Below, piece by piece: positions 7,801-14,761 of a stretch of DNA of 22,071 nt. Source of the DNA: an uncultured Prevotellaceae bacterium (GTDB taxonomy: Bacteria; Bacteroidota; Bacteroidia; Bacteroidales; Bacteroidaceae); NCBI GenBank assembly GCA_946539475.1, contig CAMNHM010000030.1:1-22071 (forward strand). Direction: 5' to 3'. The notes beneath the pieces were generated by a model. The model made no database searches, was not told the origin of the DNA, and saw nothing but the letters and a program-made list of their open reading frames with translations. The translations under genes were made by a program, and so were the position numbers. Positions within the stretch are counted from its first letter, which is position 1. Each line of letters begins with the position of its first letter.

Positions 7801-9739
7801 GCTTGGCAACGGTCTTCGTCGAGTCGTAGAGCTGGTCGAAGCAGTATTTGTCGGCCAGGTGGCCCATGCCTTTCTGGTCGAGGTAGTTGCGCAGGTAGTC
7901 GCCGAAGGGCTCTGCCGCGGGCAGGAAGATGCGCCCCTTGTTGACGGTATATCCTGCTACGAAGTCGAACTGCCCGTTGGCGTGGGGCTTCATGTTCGCA
8001 TCGAGGCGGTCGAGGCCCATGAGCTTCAGCAGCGTGGTGCCCTTGAGGGCTTCCTCGGGCAGGTAGGTGAGGTAGGTTCCTGTGGTGTCGCTCTGGTACT
8101 TGATGTCCATGCGGAACTTCTCCTTCTCGACGCTGGAGGCGAGGTAGTAGACGTTCTTCATCATCAGGTTCCAGTTGCCCTGCGAGGGGTTGTTCGACGT
8201 GTTCTTCAGCGACTTCACGAAGAGGCACTTGTTGGTCTGTGTGACGTCGGTGGAGAACTCACCCACCTGGAAGGTCTGTCCGCCGTAGGTGTACTCGAAG
8301 GCTACGGCCACCACCTGGTCGGTCTGCAGGCCGGTGTTCAGCGAGATGTATCCGAGGGCCTCGTTGACGGTGTACTCTGAGCTGCTGAGCAGTCGTGCCG
8401 CCGCCAGCTTCTCGTAGTCGACGCCGCCCGTCAGTCCGTTGATGGCCTCCAGGCGTGCCGACACGAGGTCGATGCCTCGTGATGCGGAGTCGATGTTGGC
8501 GATGAGCGTCGAATACTCGTCGTTGGCGAGGTTGCTGGGCACGTTCATGCCCGTTGCCGTCCACAGCGGGTTCTTGATGCGGCTGTTCTCGCCCAGGTCG
8601 GTGAATGCCACGATGTTGCGGGTGTTGCTCGTGGTGCCCGTCTTGTTGGTCACCCACACCTCTACGCGGTTCAGCTTGATGCCCGTCGTGAGGTTGGGCA
8701 GCGTCGACATGGCCCGGTCGTAGTTCTGACGGAAGAAGTGTGAGAGGAAGAAGTGCTTGTTCTCCTCGTAGTCGGCGACGTCGATCTCGAAGGGTGTGGT
8801 CGATGTGCCGCCCTTCGAGGAGACGCTGCTCGACGTCGACTTCTTCTGCGAGACGACGGTCTGCAGCTTCAGCTTTCCGAACTGCATGTCGGTACGTATG
8901 CCGAAGAGCGACGAGGCTCCGTGTACGAGCGAGTTGTTGGATGGGAACGAGACGTGGCCTGCCTCTACGAGCTTGATGATCTCGTCCTCCTTGCCGTCGT
9001 ACTTCAGCTTCATGTTCTTCGTGTCGAAGTCGAAGGTCGTCTCGGTGTTGTAGTTCAGGTTCATGTTCACCTTGTCGCCCACCTTGCCGTTGACCGAGAG
9101 GTTGATCTTCTCGTCGAAGTCGAAGCTCGTCGTGCGGCGGTTGCGGATGGGCAGCGACGGGTTGTCGATGTTCTTCTTGGTGAAGCCCACTTTCAGCTCG
9201 GCCGTTCCCTGCGTTTTCACGCGTACGCCGCCCGGTCCGAAAATCTTCTCGGCAGGTCCCAGGTCGAAGTGCATGTCGGTGAAGGAGAACTTGTCCTCGC
9301 CCTTCTGCTTCACGTTCTCGGCGTCCTTCGCGCGGAAGAATGCCTGGCGTGCCTTGCGCTCGCTCCAGAGCATGTACTCCTCGGGCGTCATCATGATGGG
9401 GGCGTTGAGGTAGCTGTCGCCCAGCTTCGAGCCAATGTAGTAGAGCCCCAGGGAGTCGTTGTACTCGACGTGCTGCTTCACGTTCTCAGGCATCCGCAGG
9501 TCGAGGGCTGAGGAGTCGAGGTCGGCAACTTCGACGGGCGCTGTGGGCTGTATGCGCCATCGTGCTTCAGGAACAGTGTCGGGGGGCAGTGCTGAAACGG
9601 AGGTCGGGGGCGTTGCCGTGGCTGCCGTGGCTGTTGCGGGCATGCCGCTTGATGCCACGCGTCGGCCGGGCGTCACTGCAAGTGCTGTGATGCTGAGCAG
9701 TAGCAATACTATGTACGTAAACCGTTTCAATGCGTCCAA
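1889..9739 (-). CDS. sprA: SprA/Sov, outer-membrane translocon of the type IX secretion system
   Basis: At 2616 residues this matches the SprA/Sov family (about 2400-2500 residues), the giant beta-barrel through which type IX cargo crosses the outer membrane. An N-terminal signal peptide is visible (KRFTYIVLLLLSITALAV). Family landmarks follow in order: YIDDFENT at 832-839, IEYIEFWLLDPF near 985, LDINLDVLTDLKKAR near 1440, and IWVNELRLRD from about 1509. Long runs of alternating beta-strand sequence lead to a C-terminal strand ending VKFSLTR. A low-complexity insertion lies at about 1910-2110. There is no in-frame ATG between the upstream stop (9784) and the signal peptide. Translation must begin at TTG 9739 or at TTG 9730, which would give MKRFTYIVLLLLS and an equally good or better signal peptide. 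The gene lies downstream of ruvA, an order I recall from other Bacteroidota. Secretion role is from family knowledge; no other type IX genes are in view. Confidence 0.96.
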   Translation of the reverse strand: MDALKRFTYIVLLLLSITALAVTPGRRVASSGMPATATAATATPPTSVSALPPDTVPEARWRIQPTAPVEVADLDSSALDLRMPENVKQHVEYNDSLGLYYIGSKLGDSYLNAPIMMTPEEYMLWSERKARQAFFRAKDAENVKQKGEDKFSFTDMHFDLGPAEKIFGPGGVRVKTQGTAELKVGFTKKNIDNPSLPIRNRRTTSFDFDEKINLSVNGKVGDKVNMNLNYNTETTFDFDTKNMKLKYDGKEDEIIKLVEAGHVSFPSNNSLVHGASSLFGIRTDMQFGKLKLQTVVSQKKSTSSSVSSKGGTSTTPFEIDVADYEENKHFFLSHFFRQNYDRAMSTLPNLTTGIKLNRVEVWVTNKTGTTSNTRNIVAFTDLGENSRIKNPLWTATGMNVPSNLANDEYSTLIANIDSASRGIDLVSARLEAINGLTGGVDYEKLAAARLLSSSEYTVNEALGYISLNTGLQTDQVVAVAFEYTYGGQTFQVGEFSTDVTQTNKCLFVKSLKNTSNNPSQGNWNLMMKNVYYLASSVEKEKFRMDIKYQSDTTGTYLTYLPEEALKGTTLLKLMGLDRLDANMKPHANGQFDFVAGYTVNKGRIFLPAAEPFGDYLRNYLDQKGMGHLADKYCFDQLYDSTKTVAKQNAEKDKFLLTGQFKGRSANVIELGAQNIPQGSVVVTAGGVILTEGSDYTVDYAAGEVTIVNQSIIDAGTNVNVSLESNTDAFLHRKTMFGVNWQYDFTKNFSLGGTLLHLSEQALTTKVGMGEEPLNNTLWGLNLNWKQESQWLTKLLDRLPLLHCTQPSQFSLTGEFAHLIAGKAHGTQDNASYIDDFENTKNLFDISDPKAWVLSSVPTMFAEYSDKEGVSSGYNRALLNWYTVDPIFTRRSSSLTPAHIKSDLDQLSNHYVREVYVRELYPNRDQSTYNGATSTLPVLNLTYYPKERGPYNLTLDYNADGSLRNPSQKWGGMMRRLETTDFEEANIEYIEFWLLDPFIYTRKDGTAQQHAGELYINLGEVSEDVLRDGKKFYESGMPVDGTSSFETTQWGKIPVQATQTYAFATTSGSRERQDVGLNGLTDDEERTFGAYADWLSQIGSVVSNDSLLNAWQQDPAGDNYHYFRGSDYDQQRRSIIDRYRLINNPQGNSPATDNQTESYDSSYKTGPDVEDINQDYTLNEYERYYQYRIPISDDELQAYNRGQKSEDSYIVDHRDYNAKLRNDDTLTVRWYQYRIPLTEWERKVGSINDFTSVRFMRMFLTGFEQPITLRFGSLDLVRGQWRQYKQNLQTSAGAETGTMEVSAVNVEENTERQPVAYVLPPGISRVQDPNQQQLTEENEQALCLTVKNLSQNESKAVYKNTNLDLRQYKRLQMFVHANHLVPNATQLEDNQLAVFIRLGSDYKSNYYEYLIPLKLTPEGRYHWNVPSDRPLVWPEENMLDINLDVLTDLKKARNMARAEGTASYTQVFSDYDPDKPNNRISILGNPSLGEVKTLIIGVRNLSSAPKSGEIWVNELRLRDANIDGGWAASGAMNVQLSDLGSVNMTGRYVTDGFGGLEQTVIQRSTDTEKSYSITANIELGKFFPDKAQVSAPLYYSYTKETISPKYNPLDTDMELDDALESAGSQRERDSIESIAVTKHITRNFSLSNARVGIKNKRHPMPYDPANFSFSYSHSHRNNSGETTVYENEDQWRGALNYSYTPVYKAWEPFKNSKSKSKWMQLPKALGLNYLPQSIAFNSEITRNYYELQERDLENTENPNLPITFSEQFLWNRDFSLRWDLTKNLHMTFQSATHAEIEEPYTPINKDLYAERYTAWKDSVKQSISHWGTPLDYQQSFNASYQLPLDKLPIFDWLRTDASYNATYSWLRGTELDDGTSLGNTIRNNRNLKLNGSLNLETLYNHIPFLKKTNDRFKKAPQKKTTTKPKTQAKANDPKAKDPKAANDPKAANDPKAAQADDKQLPKNKNTFQKEISLLPDTAIEVQHGKKSRRLLVSARGKDGKVVAVKWKVVDDNKIKVYLPKTKEESGTKKAERAKKKEERERLKAERQSLVDSLLAANKAALLAAQSDSLPPLNTDSLLAARKDSLTAIADSLVAAREAKAQAEAEPVAEVKPLDLKISITPKAPLDEQWWYDASQQAARFLMMVRSVNFSYNNQRSMVLPGFMPNVGDMFGQHSGDFLAPGLDFAFGLTGDDYVDKALERNWLLCNESVATPSSSQNNEDFQLRATLEPIRDLKIDLNASRSQNRTSSVQFMYAGHPTTHSGTFNMTTISIASALEGMGNANNGYHSATFDRFCASIPEFRNRFEAQYPSAQGDSRTTVVSNPNPVDPYSADVLVPAFLSAYTTGAGSSLDIFPALTRLLPNWSVRYAGLSKIPWLADHFKSVNINHSYKSIYNVGSYASYSSWMEYMGDLGYVQAADGSYTPSSVFNISTVSISESFAPLLGVDVTLKNNMTVNVGYKSSRVLNLSMTSVQLNESRSKDWNIGLGYKISNLNLFSSGRRRVKGSKRAGADDEQQQQNRSSATQRNRGGVNHDLNTHLDITFRKQAAITRDIASGVSSASSGNSALKISIQADYTLSRFLTLTAYYDRQTNTPLLSSSSYPTTTQDFGISVKFSLTR
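3410..4010 (-). other. Low-complexity insertion within SprA
   Basis: This part of sprA encodes about 200 residues unlike the surrounding barrel. A lysine-rich start (KAPQKKTTTKPKTQAK) is followed by DPKA repeats at about 1928-1951, which come from an 18-bp DNA repeat around 3887-3960 (GCCTTCGGGTCGTTGGC). A short folded-looking segment follows, then a highly charged helix (KKAERAKKKEERERLKAERQ) and several DSLLAA-like heptads ending near 2110. It reads as a flexible linker plus coiled coil between barrel strands. Which side of the membrane it faces is unknown. Confidence 0.75.
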
Positions 9740-9798
9740 ACTTTGTCTGCGAGCCCTCGCTGCGAGGGCAGAGCACGTCTTTTATTTAACGGAGTCAT
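9727..9798 (-). CDS. Possible 23-codon leader frame overlapping the sprA start
   Basis: On the minus strand an ATG at 9798 opens MTPLNKRRALPSQRGLADKVWTH followed by TGA at 9729-9727. The stop codon overlaps the candidate sprA start as TTGA (TTG at 9730-9728). The ATG lies about 20 bases below a TACTTTG element (9829-9823). A hairpin lies inside the frame. Such an arrangement could couple sprA translation to the leader, but the frame is short, has no recognised homologue, and may be incidental. Confidence 0.25.
   Translation of the reverse strand: MTPLNKRRALPSQRGLADKVWTH
9753..9769. promoter_or_regulatory. Perfect hairpin just upstream of the sprA start
   Basis: GCCCTCGC and GCGAGGGC are exact reverse complements around a single T at 9761 (in RNA a 7-bp stem with a 3-base loop). 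The base of the stem lies 13 bases from TTG 9739, where a ribosome would sit. It could limit initiation; no tract of T follows it, so it is not a classical terminator. Confidence 0.5.
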
Positions 9799-9822
9799 TC
9801 CGCAATTATTGTGCTGTGCAGG

Positions 9823-9829
9823 CAAAGTA
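9823..9829 (-). promoter_or_regulatory. Weak candidate -7 element upstream of sprA
   Basis: The minus strand reads TACTTTG, one base shorter than TAnnTTTG, with no matching TTTG at the expected -33 distance. If used, it would start transcription near 9819. sprA may instead, or also, be transcribed from further upstream with ruvA. Confidence 0.3.
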
Positions 9830-9841
9830 GGCAATAATTTT

Positions 9842-9857
9842 CCCTTTCCGGAAGGGG
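9842..9857. other. Palindrome CCCTTTCCGGAAGGGG between ruvA and sprA
   Basis: Eight pairs around the CC/GG centre match, counting one wobble pair. It lies 30 bases beyond the ruvA stop. On the minus strand it is followed by AAAATTATT rather than a T tract, so a role as intrinsic terminator is doubtful. Confidence 0.35.
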
Positions 9858-9887
9858 TAGGGGGCAAAGGAACGTCGGGGGAGGGGA

Positions 9888-10490
9888 CTACTTGATTCGC
9901 TTCAGGGCAAGCTTCACCACCTGCTCGACGGGCAGCTGCGGCTGCTCCTGAAGGATGGCTACGACCACCTTCTGCGTGGGAGCGGGCGAGAAGCCGAGCA
10001 TCGTCAGCGCTGCCACCGCCTCGTCGCGTACGGCATTGTCGATGGGTGCGGCGATGGTTCCGCCGGAGGGTATCTCGTCGGTGATGCCCAGTGCGACGAT
10101 CTTCTCGCGCAGGTCGACGATGATGCGCTGGGCGGTCATCTTGCCGATGCCCTTGATGCTCTGGATGAGGCGGGCGTTGCCTGTGGAGATGGCGTTGCAG
10201 AGCTCGCTGACGCTCATCGACGAGAGCATCATCCGGGCGGTATTGGCACCCACGCCGCTGACGGTGATGAGCAGCTCGAACATCTCGCGCTCGCGCTTCG
10301 ATGCGAATCCGAAGAGTACGTGGGCATCTTCGCGGATGGCCTCGTAGACGTAGAGCTTGGCTTCTTTCTTTCCTTGGATGGTGGTGTAGGTGTTGAGCGA
10401 GATGCTCATGGCGTAGCCTACGCCGGCGGCCTCGATGACTGCGAGGGCTGGCGTGAGGTCGGTGAGCTCGCCGCGGATGTATTCGATCAT
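9888..10490 (-). CDS. ruvA: Holliday junction branch migration complex subunit RuvA
   Basis: The 200-residue product has the normal RuvA length and layout. An N-terminal OB-fold starts MIEYIRGELTDLTPALAVIE with the typical YVYEAIREDAHVLFGF. Two helix-hairpin-helix motifs follow at about 74-90 (VSGVGANTARMML) and 110-125 (SIKGIGKMTAQRII), and then a small C-terminal domain ending VVKLALKRIK that contacts RuvB. RuvA tetramers hold Holliday junctions for the RuvB motor during recombinational repair. The ATG at 10490 directly abuts a heptamer repeat and has no Shine-Dalgarno sequence. The gene starts 27 bases after the deacetylase stop, suggesting one transcript. ruvB is not nearby. Confidence 0.97.
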   Translation of the reverse strand: MIEYIRGELTDLTPALAVIEAAGVGYAMSISLNTYTTIQGKKEAKLYVYEAIREDAHVLFGFASKREREMFELLITVSGVGANTARMMLSSMSVSELCNAISTGNARLIQSIKGIGKMTAQRIIVDLREKIVALGITDEIPSGGTIAAPIDNAVRDEAVAALTMLGFSPAPTQKVVVAILQEQPQLPVEQVVKLALKRIK

Positions 10491-10532
10491 TAGGAGTTAG
10501 GAGTTTGGAGTTAGGAGTTAGGAGTTGGAGTT
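10491..10532. repeat. Heptamer tandem repeat (TAGGAGT) joining the deacetylase end and the ruvA start
   Basis: Six units of about 7 bases (TAGGAGT, with TTGGAGT and TGGAGT variants) run from the base next to the ruvA ATG into the last codons of the deacetylase gene. The deacetylase stop codon (10518-10520) and its final Asn-Ser-Asn-Ser residues are written by the repeat itself. Confidence 0.9.
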
Positions 10533-11147
10533 GGCGTTGTCGAAGAGCTTGAACGAATAACCCTCGCCGATGAGCCATTCGAGGCTCTGGGGCAGGGCGG
10601 TGCGCAGCTTGTCGATGGCCTTCAGCGAGTCGTGGAAGGTGATGATCGAGCCGTTGCGTGAGTAGCGCTTGACGTTGTCGACGATGTCGTCGGCCGTCAT
10701 CCAGCGGGAGTAGTCGCGCGTGACGACGTCCCACATCACAACCTTATAGCGTCGCGACAGCCATGCATACTGTGCCAGCCGCATCCATCCGTGGGGCGGA
10801 CGGAAGTAGTGGCTGCGGATGTAGGCGTTGGCCTTCTCGACGTTGTACATGTAGTCGTGGATGGTGTGGCGGAAGCCGCTGATGTGGTTGTGGGTATGGT
10901 TGCCCACGAGGTGCCCCTCGTCGACGATGCGCTGGTAGAGTTCCGGGTACTTGCGTACGTTGTCGCCCACCATGAAGAAGGCGGCGCGGATGTTGTATCG
11001 TTGCAGCGTGTCGAGGATGAAGGGTGTCGACTCAGGAATGGGGCCGTCGTCGAACGTCAGGTAGACTGAACGTTCGCGACGGTCCATTCTCCACAGGGCT
11101 TTCGGGTAGAGCCAGCGGAGGTAGATGGCGGGCTGCTCGATGATCAT
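10518..11147 (-). CDS. NodB-type polysaccharide deacetylase (carbohydrate esterase family 4)
   Basis: The 209-residue protein consists almost only of a NodB homology domain. The metal site is complete: TFDDGP at 31-36 (D33, D34), and HTHNH with H84 and H88. RPPHG at 116-120, WDV at 139-141, and TFHDS with H172 as the probable catalytic base are also present. Family members remove N- or O-acetyl groups from peptidoglycan, chitin-like or surface polysaccharides. The substrate here is unknown. No signal peptide is evident, only a mildly hydrophobic N-terminus (MIIEQPAIYLRWLYPKALWR), so location is uncertain. It starts 9 bases after the DUF2723 gene and precedes ruvA by 27 bases. The last residues NSNS derive from an intercistronic repeat, so the tail is probably not functional. 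Confidence 0.9.
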   Translation of the reverse strand: MIIEQPAIYLRWLYPKALWRMDRRERSVYLTFDDGPIPESTPFILDTLQRYNIRAAFFMVGDNVRKYPELYQRIVDEGHLVGNHTHNHISGFRHTIHDYMYNVEKANAYIRSHYFRPPHGWMRLAQYAWLSRRYKVVMWDVVTRDYSRWMTADDIVDNVKRYSRNGSIITFHDSLKAIDKLRTALPQSLEWLIGEGYSFKLFDNANSNS

Positions 11148-11156
11148 GCGGGCGCG

Positions 11157-14100
11157 CTATTGCCAGTGTACGGCTTCAAGGTTGCAACCCTTCTGCTGCA
11201 GCTGCTGGCAGCGTTGGTCGAGCTTTCGGAAGAGCTCCTCGGCCTTCTTCTGGTCGATGCCGTAGTAGGCCTGTATGAGCCTGTTCATCTGTGCCAGCTG
11301 CATCAGGCACGACTCCTGCTCCTGCAGGAAGCTGTTGCCGCTGAACGACATGTAGTAGTTGAGGTAGTCGTTGGCGCGTTTCCAGAGGTAGTCGAGGATG
11401 GGCAGCGCCTTCTCCGTATGTCCAAGGTCGGCGTAGAGCACTGCCTCGCGGAAGGACGAGCCGGTGACGTAGAAGGCCTGTTTGCCGTCCTGATAGCCCA
11501 GGTAGCGCCCGTCGATCTTCCGGCAGTCGAGGTCGTGGGGCACGTTGGTAGGCGGCAGTTCAGTGTCCATCTTTGCCAGCACCTCGAGGGCCTTCTCGGG
11601 CTGCTCCTCGTCGGCAAGGTGCTCGGCGAGGTCGACCATCAGCATCTTGTGGGTGAGACACATGCGCATGACGGTCTCGTCGAGATAGATGCCCTTTGTC
11701 TTCACGCCTCCGAACTTGAACCGCTTCATGACGTTGTCGTAGGTCTTCTCCGTGTCGAAGTTGCTGACCTCGCCCGTACGCGTATTATAAGGTGTGATGC
11801 GATAGGCCAGTCCCTCCTGTACGAAGTGGTTGTCGAGCGTCATGAGGTTCTCCGATCCGACGGTCATGGCAACGTAGAGCGGGCGCTCCCAGTTGGCGTT
11901 AGCCACCATCTCGAGCATCATGAGCTTGCTCTTGTCGAGCGAGCGCACGTCCTTGAGCGAGATGACCATCCGCTCAGGGATGCTGTCGTTAGGAATCATC
12001 ATTCCGCTGCGGCGTACGGCGTCGGCATCGATGTTGATGTAGACGGAGTCGGTGGGGATGAAGTGCAGGTCGGGATTGTTGGAGAGCACCCAGTACTTCA
12101 TGATGTTGCGCAGCTCGAAGGGCTCGTCGCCAAAGTTCTGGCGTGCCTCCTCGGGCCGTGTGCGATAGTATTCGAGCACCTCGCTCTTCATGTCGGGCAC
12201 TACCTGCACGACGTCGTTCGTGCCTGATACGTACTTCAGTCGGGGCCATGTGATGGGCAGTGCCGGCGAGTCGTAGGCAGGACGCGCCATCTGGTCGATA
12301 TACCAGTCGGTGGCAAGGTAGCTGAGGTTGCAGACGCGTGCATCGGTGCGTACGCCCTCCGTGTCCATGTTGTACCAGAGTGGGAAGGTGTCGTTGTCGC
12401 CGTTAGTGAAGATGATGGGGTTGCCCTTCTGCTGAAGGGTCATGAGGTAGTTCTGTCCGAAGTCGCGGCAGGTATAGCGTCCGGAGCGGTCGTGGTCGTC
12501 CCAGGTCTGCGAGGCCATCTGTATGGGAACGATCAGGCAGAGCAGGGCTACTGTTACGGCGATGATTGTGGAGAACTTCTGGGTGTCCTGGCTGCTCTGG
12601 CTGCTCTGCTCGCCTTGCTTCTTCTTCGAGAGCTTCTCGGTCAGCCAGGTGATGATGGCTGCAACGCCCATGCCGCACCAGATGGCGTAGGCATAGAAGG
12701 AGCCGGCGTAGGCATAGTCGCGCTCACGCGGCTGCAGGGGCGTCTGGTTGAGGTAGACGACGATGGCCAGGCCCGTCATGATGAACAGGAAGAACACCAC
12801 CCAGAACTGCTGTATGCCCTTGCGGCCGCGGGCAAGCATCTGCCAGAAGAGGCCTATGAGTCCCAGGATGAGCGGCATGCAGTAGAACACGTTGTGCCCC
12901 TTGTTATGCTTCAGCTCGTCGGGCAGCAGCGACTGGTCGCCCAGCAGGGTGTTGTCGATGAACGGGAATCCTGTCAGCGCGTTGCCGTGCTCGCGCTCGC
13001 CGTAGCTGCCCTGTATGTCGTTCTGACGTCCGGCGAAGTTCCACAGGAAGTAGCGCCAGTACATGTAGTTGCACTGGAAGGAGAAGAAGAAGCGCAGGTT
13101 GTCCCAGAAGGTGGGCAGCGTGATCGTCGTGTTGCTGTATTCCGAGGGCACCTCGCGGCCGCTGATGCCTCCGTGCCACGACTTGTAGAAGGCGACGTGC
13201 TGGGGCTGCGAGCTGTACATGCGCGGGAAGAACATGTTCTGCGCGTAGACGAGCTCCATCTTGTGGTCGGCCACGAAGTACTCGTCGGGCTCGTTGGCGT
13301 CGGCTTTCTCGCGGCGCTCGTAGATGGGTGCTCCCTCCTTGATCTTCGCATAGCCGTCGTTGCCAGCCTCTGGCTCTGACGAGAATGCCTGTCCGTAGAG
13401 GAGCGGGCGATAGCCGTACTGGTCGCGGCTGAGGTAGCTGCCCAGGGTGAAGATGTCCTCGGGCGAGTTCTGGTCCATGGGCGGGTTGGCGCTGGAGCGG
13501 ATGACGATGACGGCGTATGTGGAGTAGCCTATCATGAGCATCAGCATGCAGAGCAGGGCCGTGTTCTTCAGGCGGGCCGAGATGAGCGGCACCAGGTTCT
13601 TGCCTGAGCGGAAGAACAGGGCGTAGCCCACGATGGTCAGCACGATGATGCCGATGAGGAAGGCGCTCCAGCCGTAGCCGTAGAAGGGAATGCCCAGCAG
13701 GCCGAAGCCCAAAAGGAAGGCAATGTTCTGGCGGCGCCAGTTCTTCTCGGTGGCGTGCTGCGTCTCGTAGATGGCCCACACCACGCAGCCCACGAGCAGC
13801 AGCAGGTAGACGTAGAGTCCGGTGTTGAACGGCATGTGCAGGGTGTTCACGAAGAATAGCTCAAACCATCCGCCCACGGTGATGATGCCAGGCACCACGC
13901 CATAGAGCACGGCGGCCAGGATGACAAACGAGATCATCAGCGCCACGATGGAGCCCTTAGCGTTGGCGTTGGGGAAGCGCTTGAAGTACCACACCAGCAC
14001 GATGGCCGGCAGGCAGAGCAGGTTCAGCAGGTGGACGCCGATGGAGAGGCCCGTCATATACATGATGAGCACCAGCCAGCGGTCGCTGTGGGGCTCGTCG

Positions 14101-14603
14101 GCATGCTCCTCCCACTTCAGGATGAGCCAGAAGACGACGGCCGTGAAAGCCGACGAGTAGGCATACACCTCACCCTCGACGGCCGAGAACCAGAAGGTGT
14201 CGCTGAACGTATAGATGAGTGCGCCCACCAGACCCGATGCCTCGATGGCAATGAGCTTCGGCAGGGTGAGCTCCTCCCAGCGGTCGACGAGCAGGCGCCG
14301 CACCAGGTGGGTGATACTCCAGAAGAGGAACAGGATACATGCCGCTGAGAGCAGCGCGCTCATCATGTTCACCATGCGGGCCACCTGCGAGGGGTCGCTG
14401 GTGAACTGCGAGAAGAGGTTGGCTGTCAGCATGAAGAACGGTGCGCCGGGCGGGTGTCCGACTTCCATCTTGTAACCGGTGGTGATAAACTCAGGGCAGT
14501 CCCAGAACGAGGCTGTTGGCTCAATGGTGGAGCAATATACGAAGGCAGCGATGAAGAATGTCAGCCACCCCAGCACATTATCCACGAGACGAAAATGTTT
14601 CAT
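11157..14603 (-). CDS. DUF2723 multi-pass membrane protein, GT-C glycosyltransferase-like
   Basis: This 1148-residue protein begins with the DUF2723 signature. A first membrane helix (LGWLTFFIAAFVYCST) is followed by a loop with SFWDCPEFITTGYKMEVGHP, which includes W34-D35-C36 and H50-P-P-G. An acidic residue in the first external loop is typical of GT-C lipid-linked-sugar transferases. Roughly a dozen hydrophobic helices occupy residues 1-420 and 570-715. Large soluble segments follow, and the last 150 residues are helical and TPR-like (HLADEEQPEKALEVLAKM; ADLGHTEKALPILDYLWKRA). Bacteroidota proteins of this kind are annotated as protein O-mannosyltransferase-like. Donor and acceptor are unknown. 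It leads a tight run with the deacetylase and ruvA, implying an envelope glycan role. It has a TACCTTTG promoter element at 14649-14656. Confidence 0.9.
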   Translation of the reverse strand: MKHFRLVDNVLGWLTFFIAAFVYCSTIEPTASFWDCPEFITTGYKMEVGHPPGAPFFMLTANLFSQFTSDPSQVARMVNMMSALLSAACILFLFWSITHLVRRLLVDRWEELTLPKLIAIEASGLVGALIYTFSDTFWFSAVEGEVYAYSSAFTAVVFWLILKWEEHADEPHSDRWLVLIMYMTGLSIGVHLLNLLCLPAIVLVWYFKRFPNANAKGSIVALMISFVILAAVLYGVVPGIITVGGWFELFFVNTLHMPFNTGLYVYLLLLVGCVVWAIYETQHATEKNWRRQNIAFLLGFGLLGIPFYGYGWSAFLIGIIVLTIVGYALFFRSGKNLVPLISARLKNTALLCMLMLMIGYSTYAVIVIRSSANPPMDQNSPEDIFTLGSYLSRDQYGYRPLLYGQAFSSEPEAGNDGYAKIKEGAPIYERREKADANEPDEYFVADHKMELVYAQNMFFPRMYSSQPQHVAFYKSWHGGISGREVPSEYSNTTITLPTFWDNLRFFFSFQCNYMYWRYFLWNFAGRQNDIQGSYGEREHGNALTGFPFIDNTLLGDQSLLPDELKHNKGHNVFYCMPLILGLIGLFWQMLARGRKGIQQFWVVFFLFIMTGLAIVVYLNQTPLQPRERDYAYAGSFYAYAIWCGMGVAAIITWLTEKLSKKKQGEQSSQSSQDTQKFSTIIAVTVALLCLIVPIQMASQTWDDHDRSGRYTCRDFGQNYLMTLQQKGNPIIFTNGDNDTFPLWYNMDTEGVRTDARVCNLSYLATDWYIDQMARPAYDSPALPITWPRLKYVSGTNDVVQVVPDMKSEVLEYYRTRPEEARQNFGDEPFELRNIMKYWVLSNNPDLHFIPTDSVYINIDADAVRRSGMMIPNDSIPERMVISLKDVRSLDKSKLMMLEMVANANWERPLYVAMTVGSENLMTLDNHFVQEGLAYRITPYNTRTGEVSNFDTEKTYDNVMKRFKFGGVKTKGIYLDETVMRMCLTHKMLMVDLAEHLADEEQPEKALEVLAKMDTELPPTNVPHDLDCRKIDGRYLGYQDGKQAFYVTGSSFREAVLYADLGHTEKALPILDYLWKRANDYLNYYMSFSGNSFLQEQESCLMQLAQMNRLIQAYYGIDQKKAEELFRKLDQRCQQLQQKGCNLEAVHWQ

Positions 14604-14648
14604 CTTTGTTCGTTGATCTTTTTAACGTTAAAAATTCGAATTTGACTG

Positions 14649-14656
14649 CAAAGGTA
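14649..14656 (-). promoter_or_regulatory. -7 promoter element of the DUF2723 gene
   Basis: The minus strand reads TACCTTTG, an exact -7 match, predicting a start near 14645 and a leader of about 42 bases. No TTG is found at the -33 distance; that zone is filled by a heptamer repeat. Confidence 0.6.
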
Positions 14657-14663
14657 CGCAAAA

Positions 14664-14691
14664 GTTAGGAGTTAGGAGTTAGGAGTTAGGC
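14664..14691. repeat. Heptamer tandem repeat (GTTAGGA) in the DUF2723 promoter region
   Basis: Four units, GTTAGGA three times and then GTTAGGC, are bracketed by CGCAAAA (14657-14663) and TTTTGCG (14693-14699), a 7-bp inverted repeat. The array starts 8 bases upstream of the -7 element and covers the -33 position. Confidence 0.9.
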
Positions 14692-14761
14692 GTTTTGCGC
14701 GTACATTAATCATTTTTAACTCCACGACGAGGGATTCGTAATTGCTCAGCCTTCGATGCAA

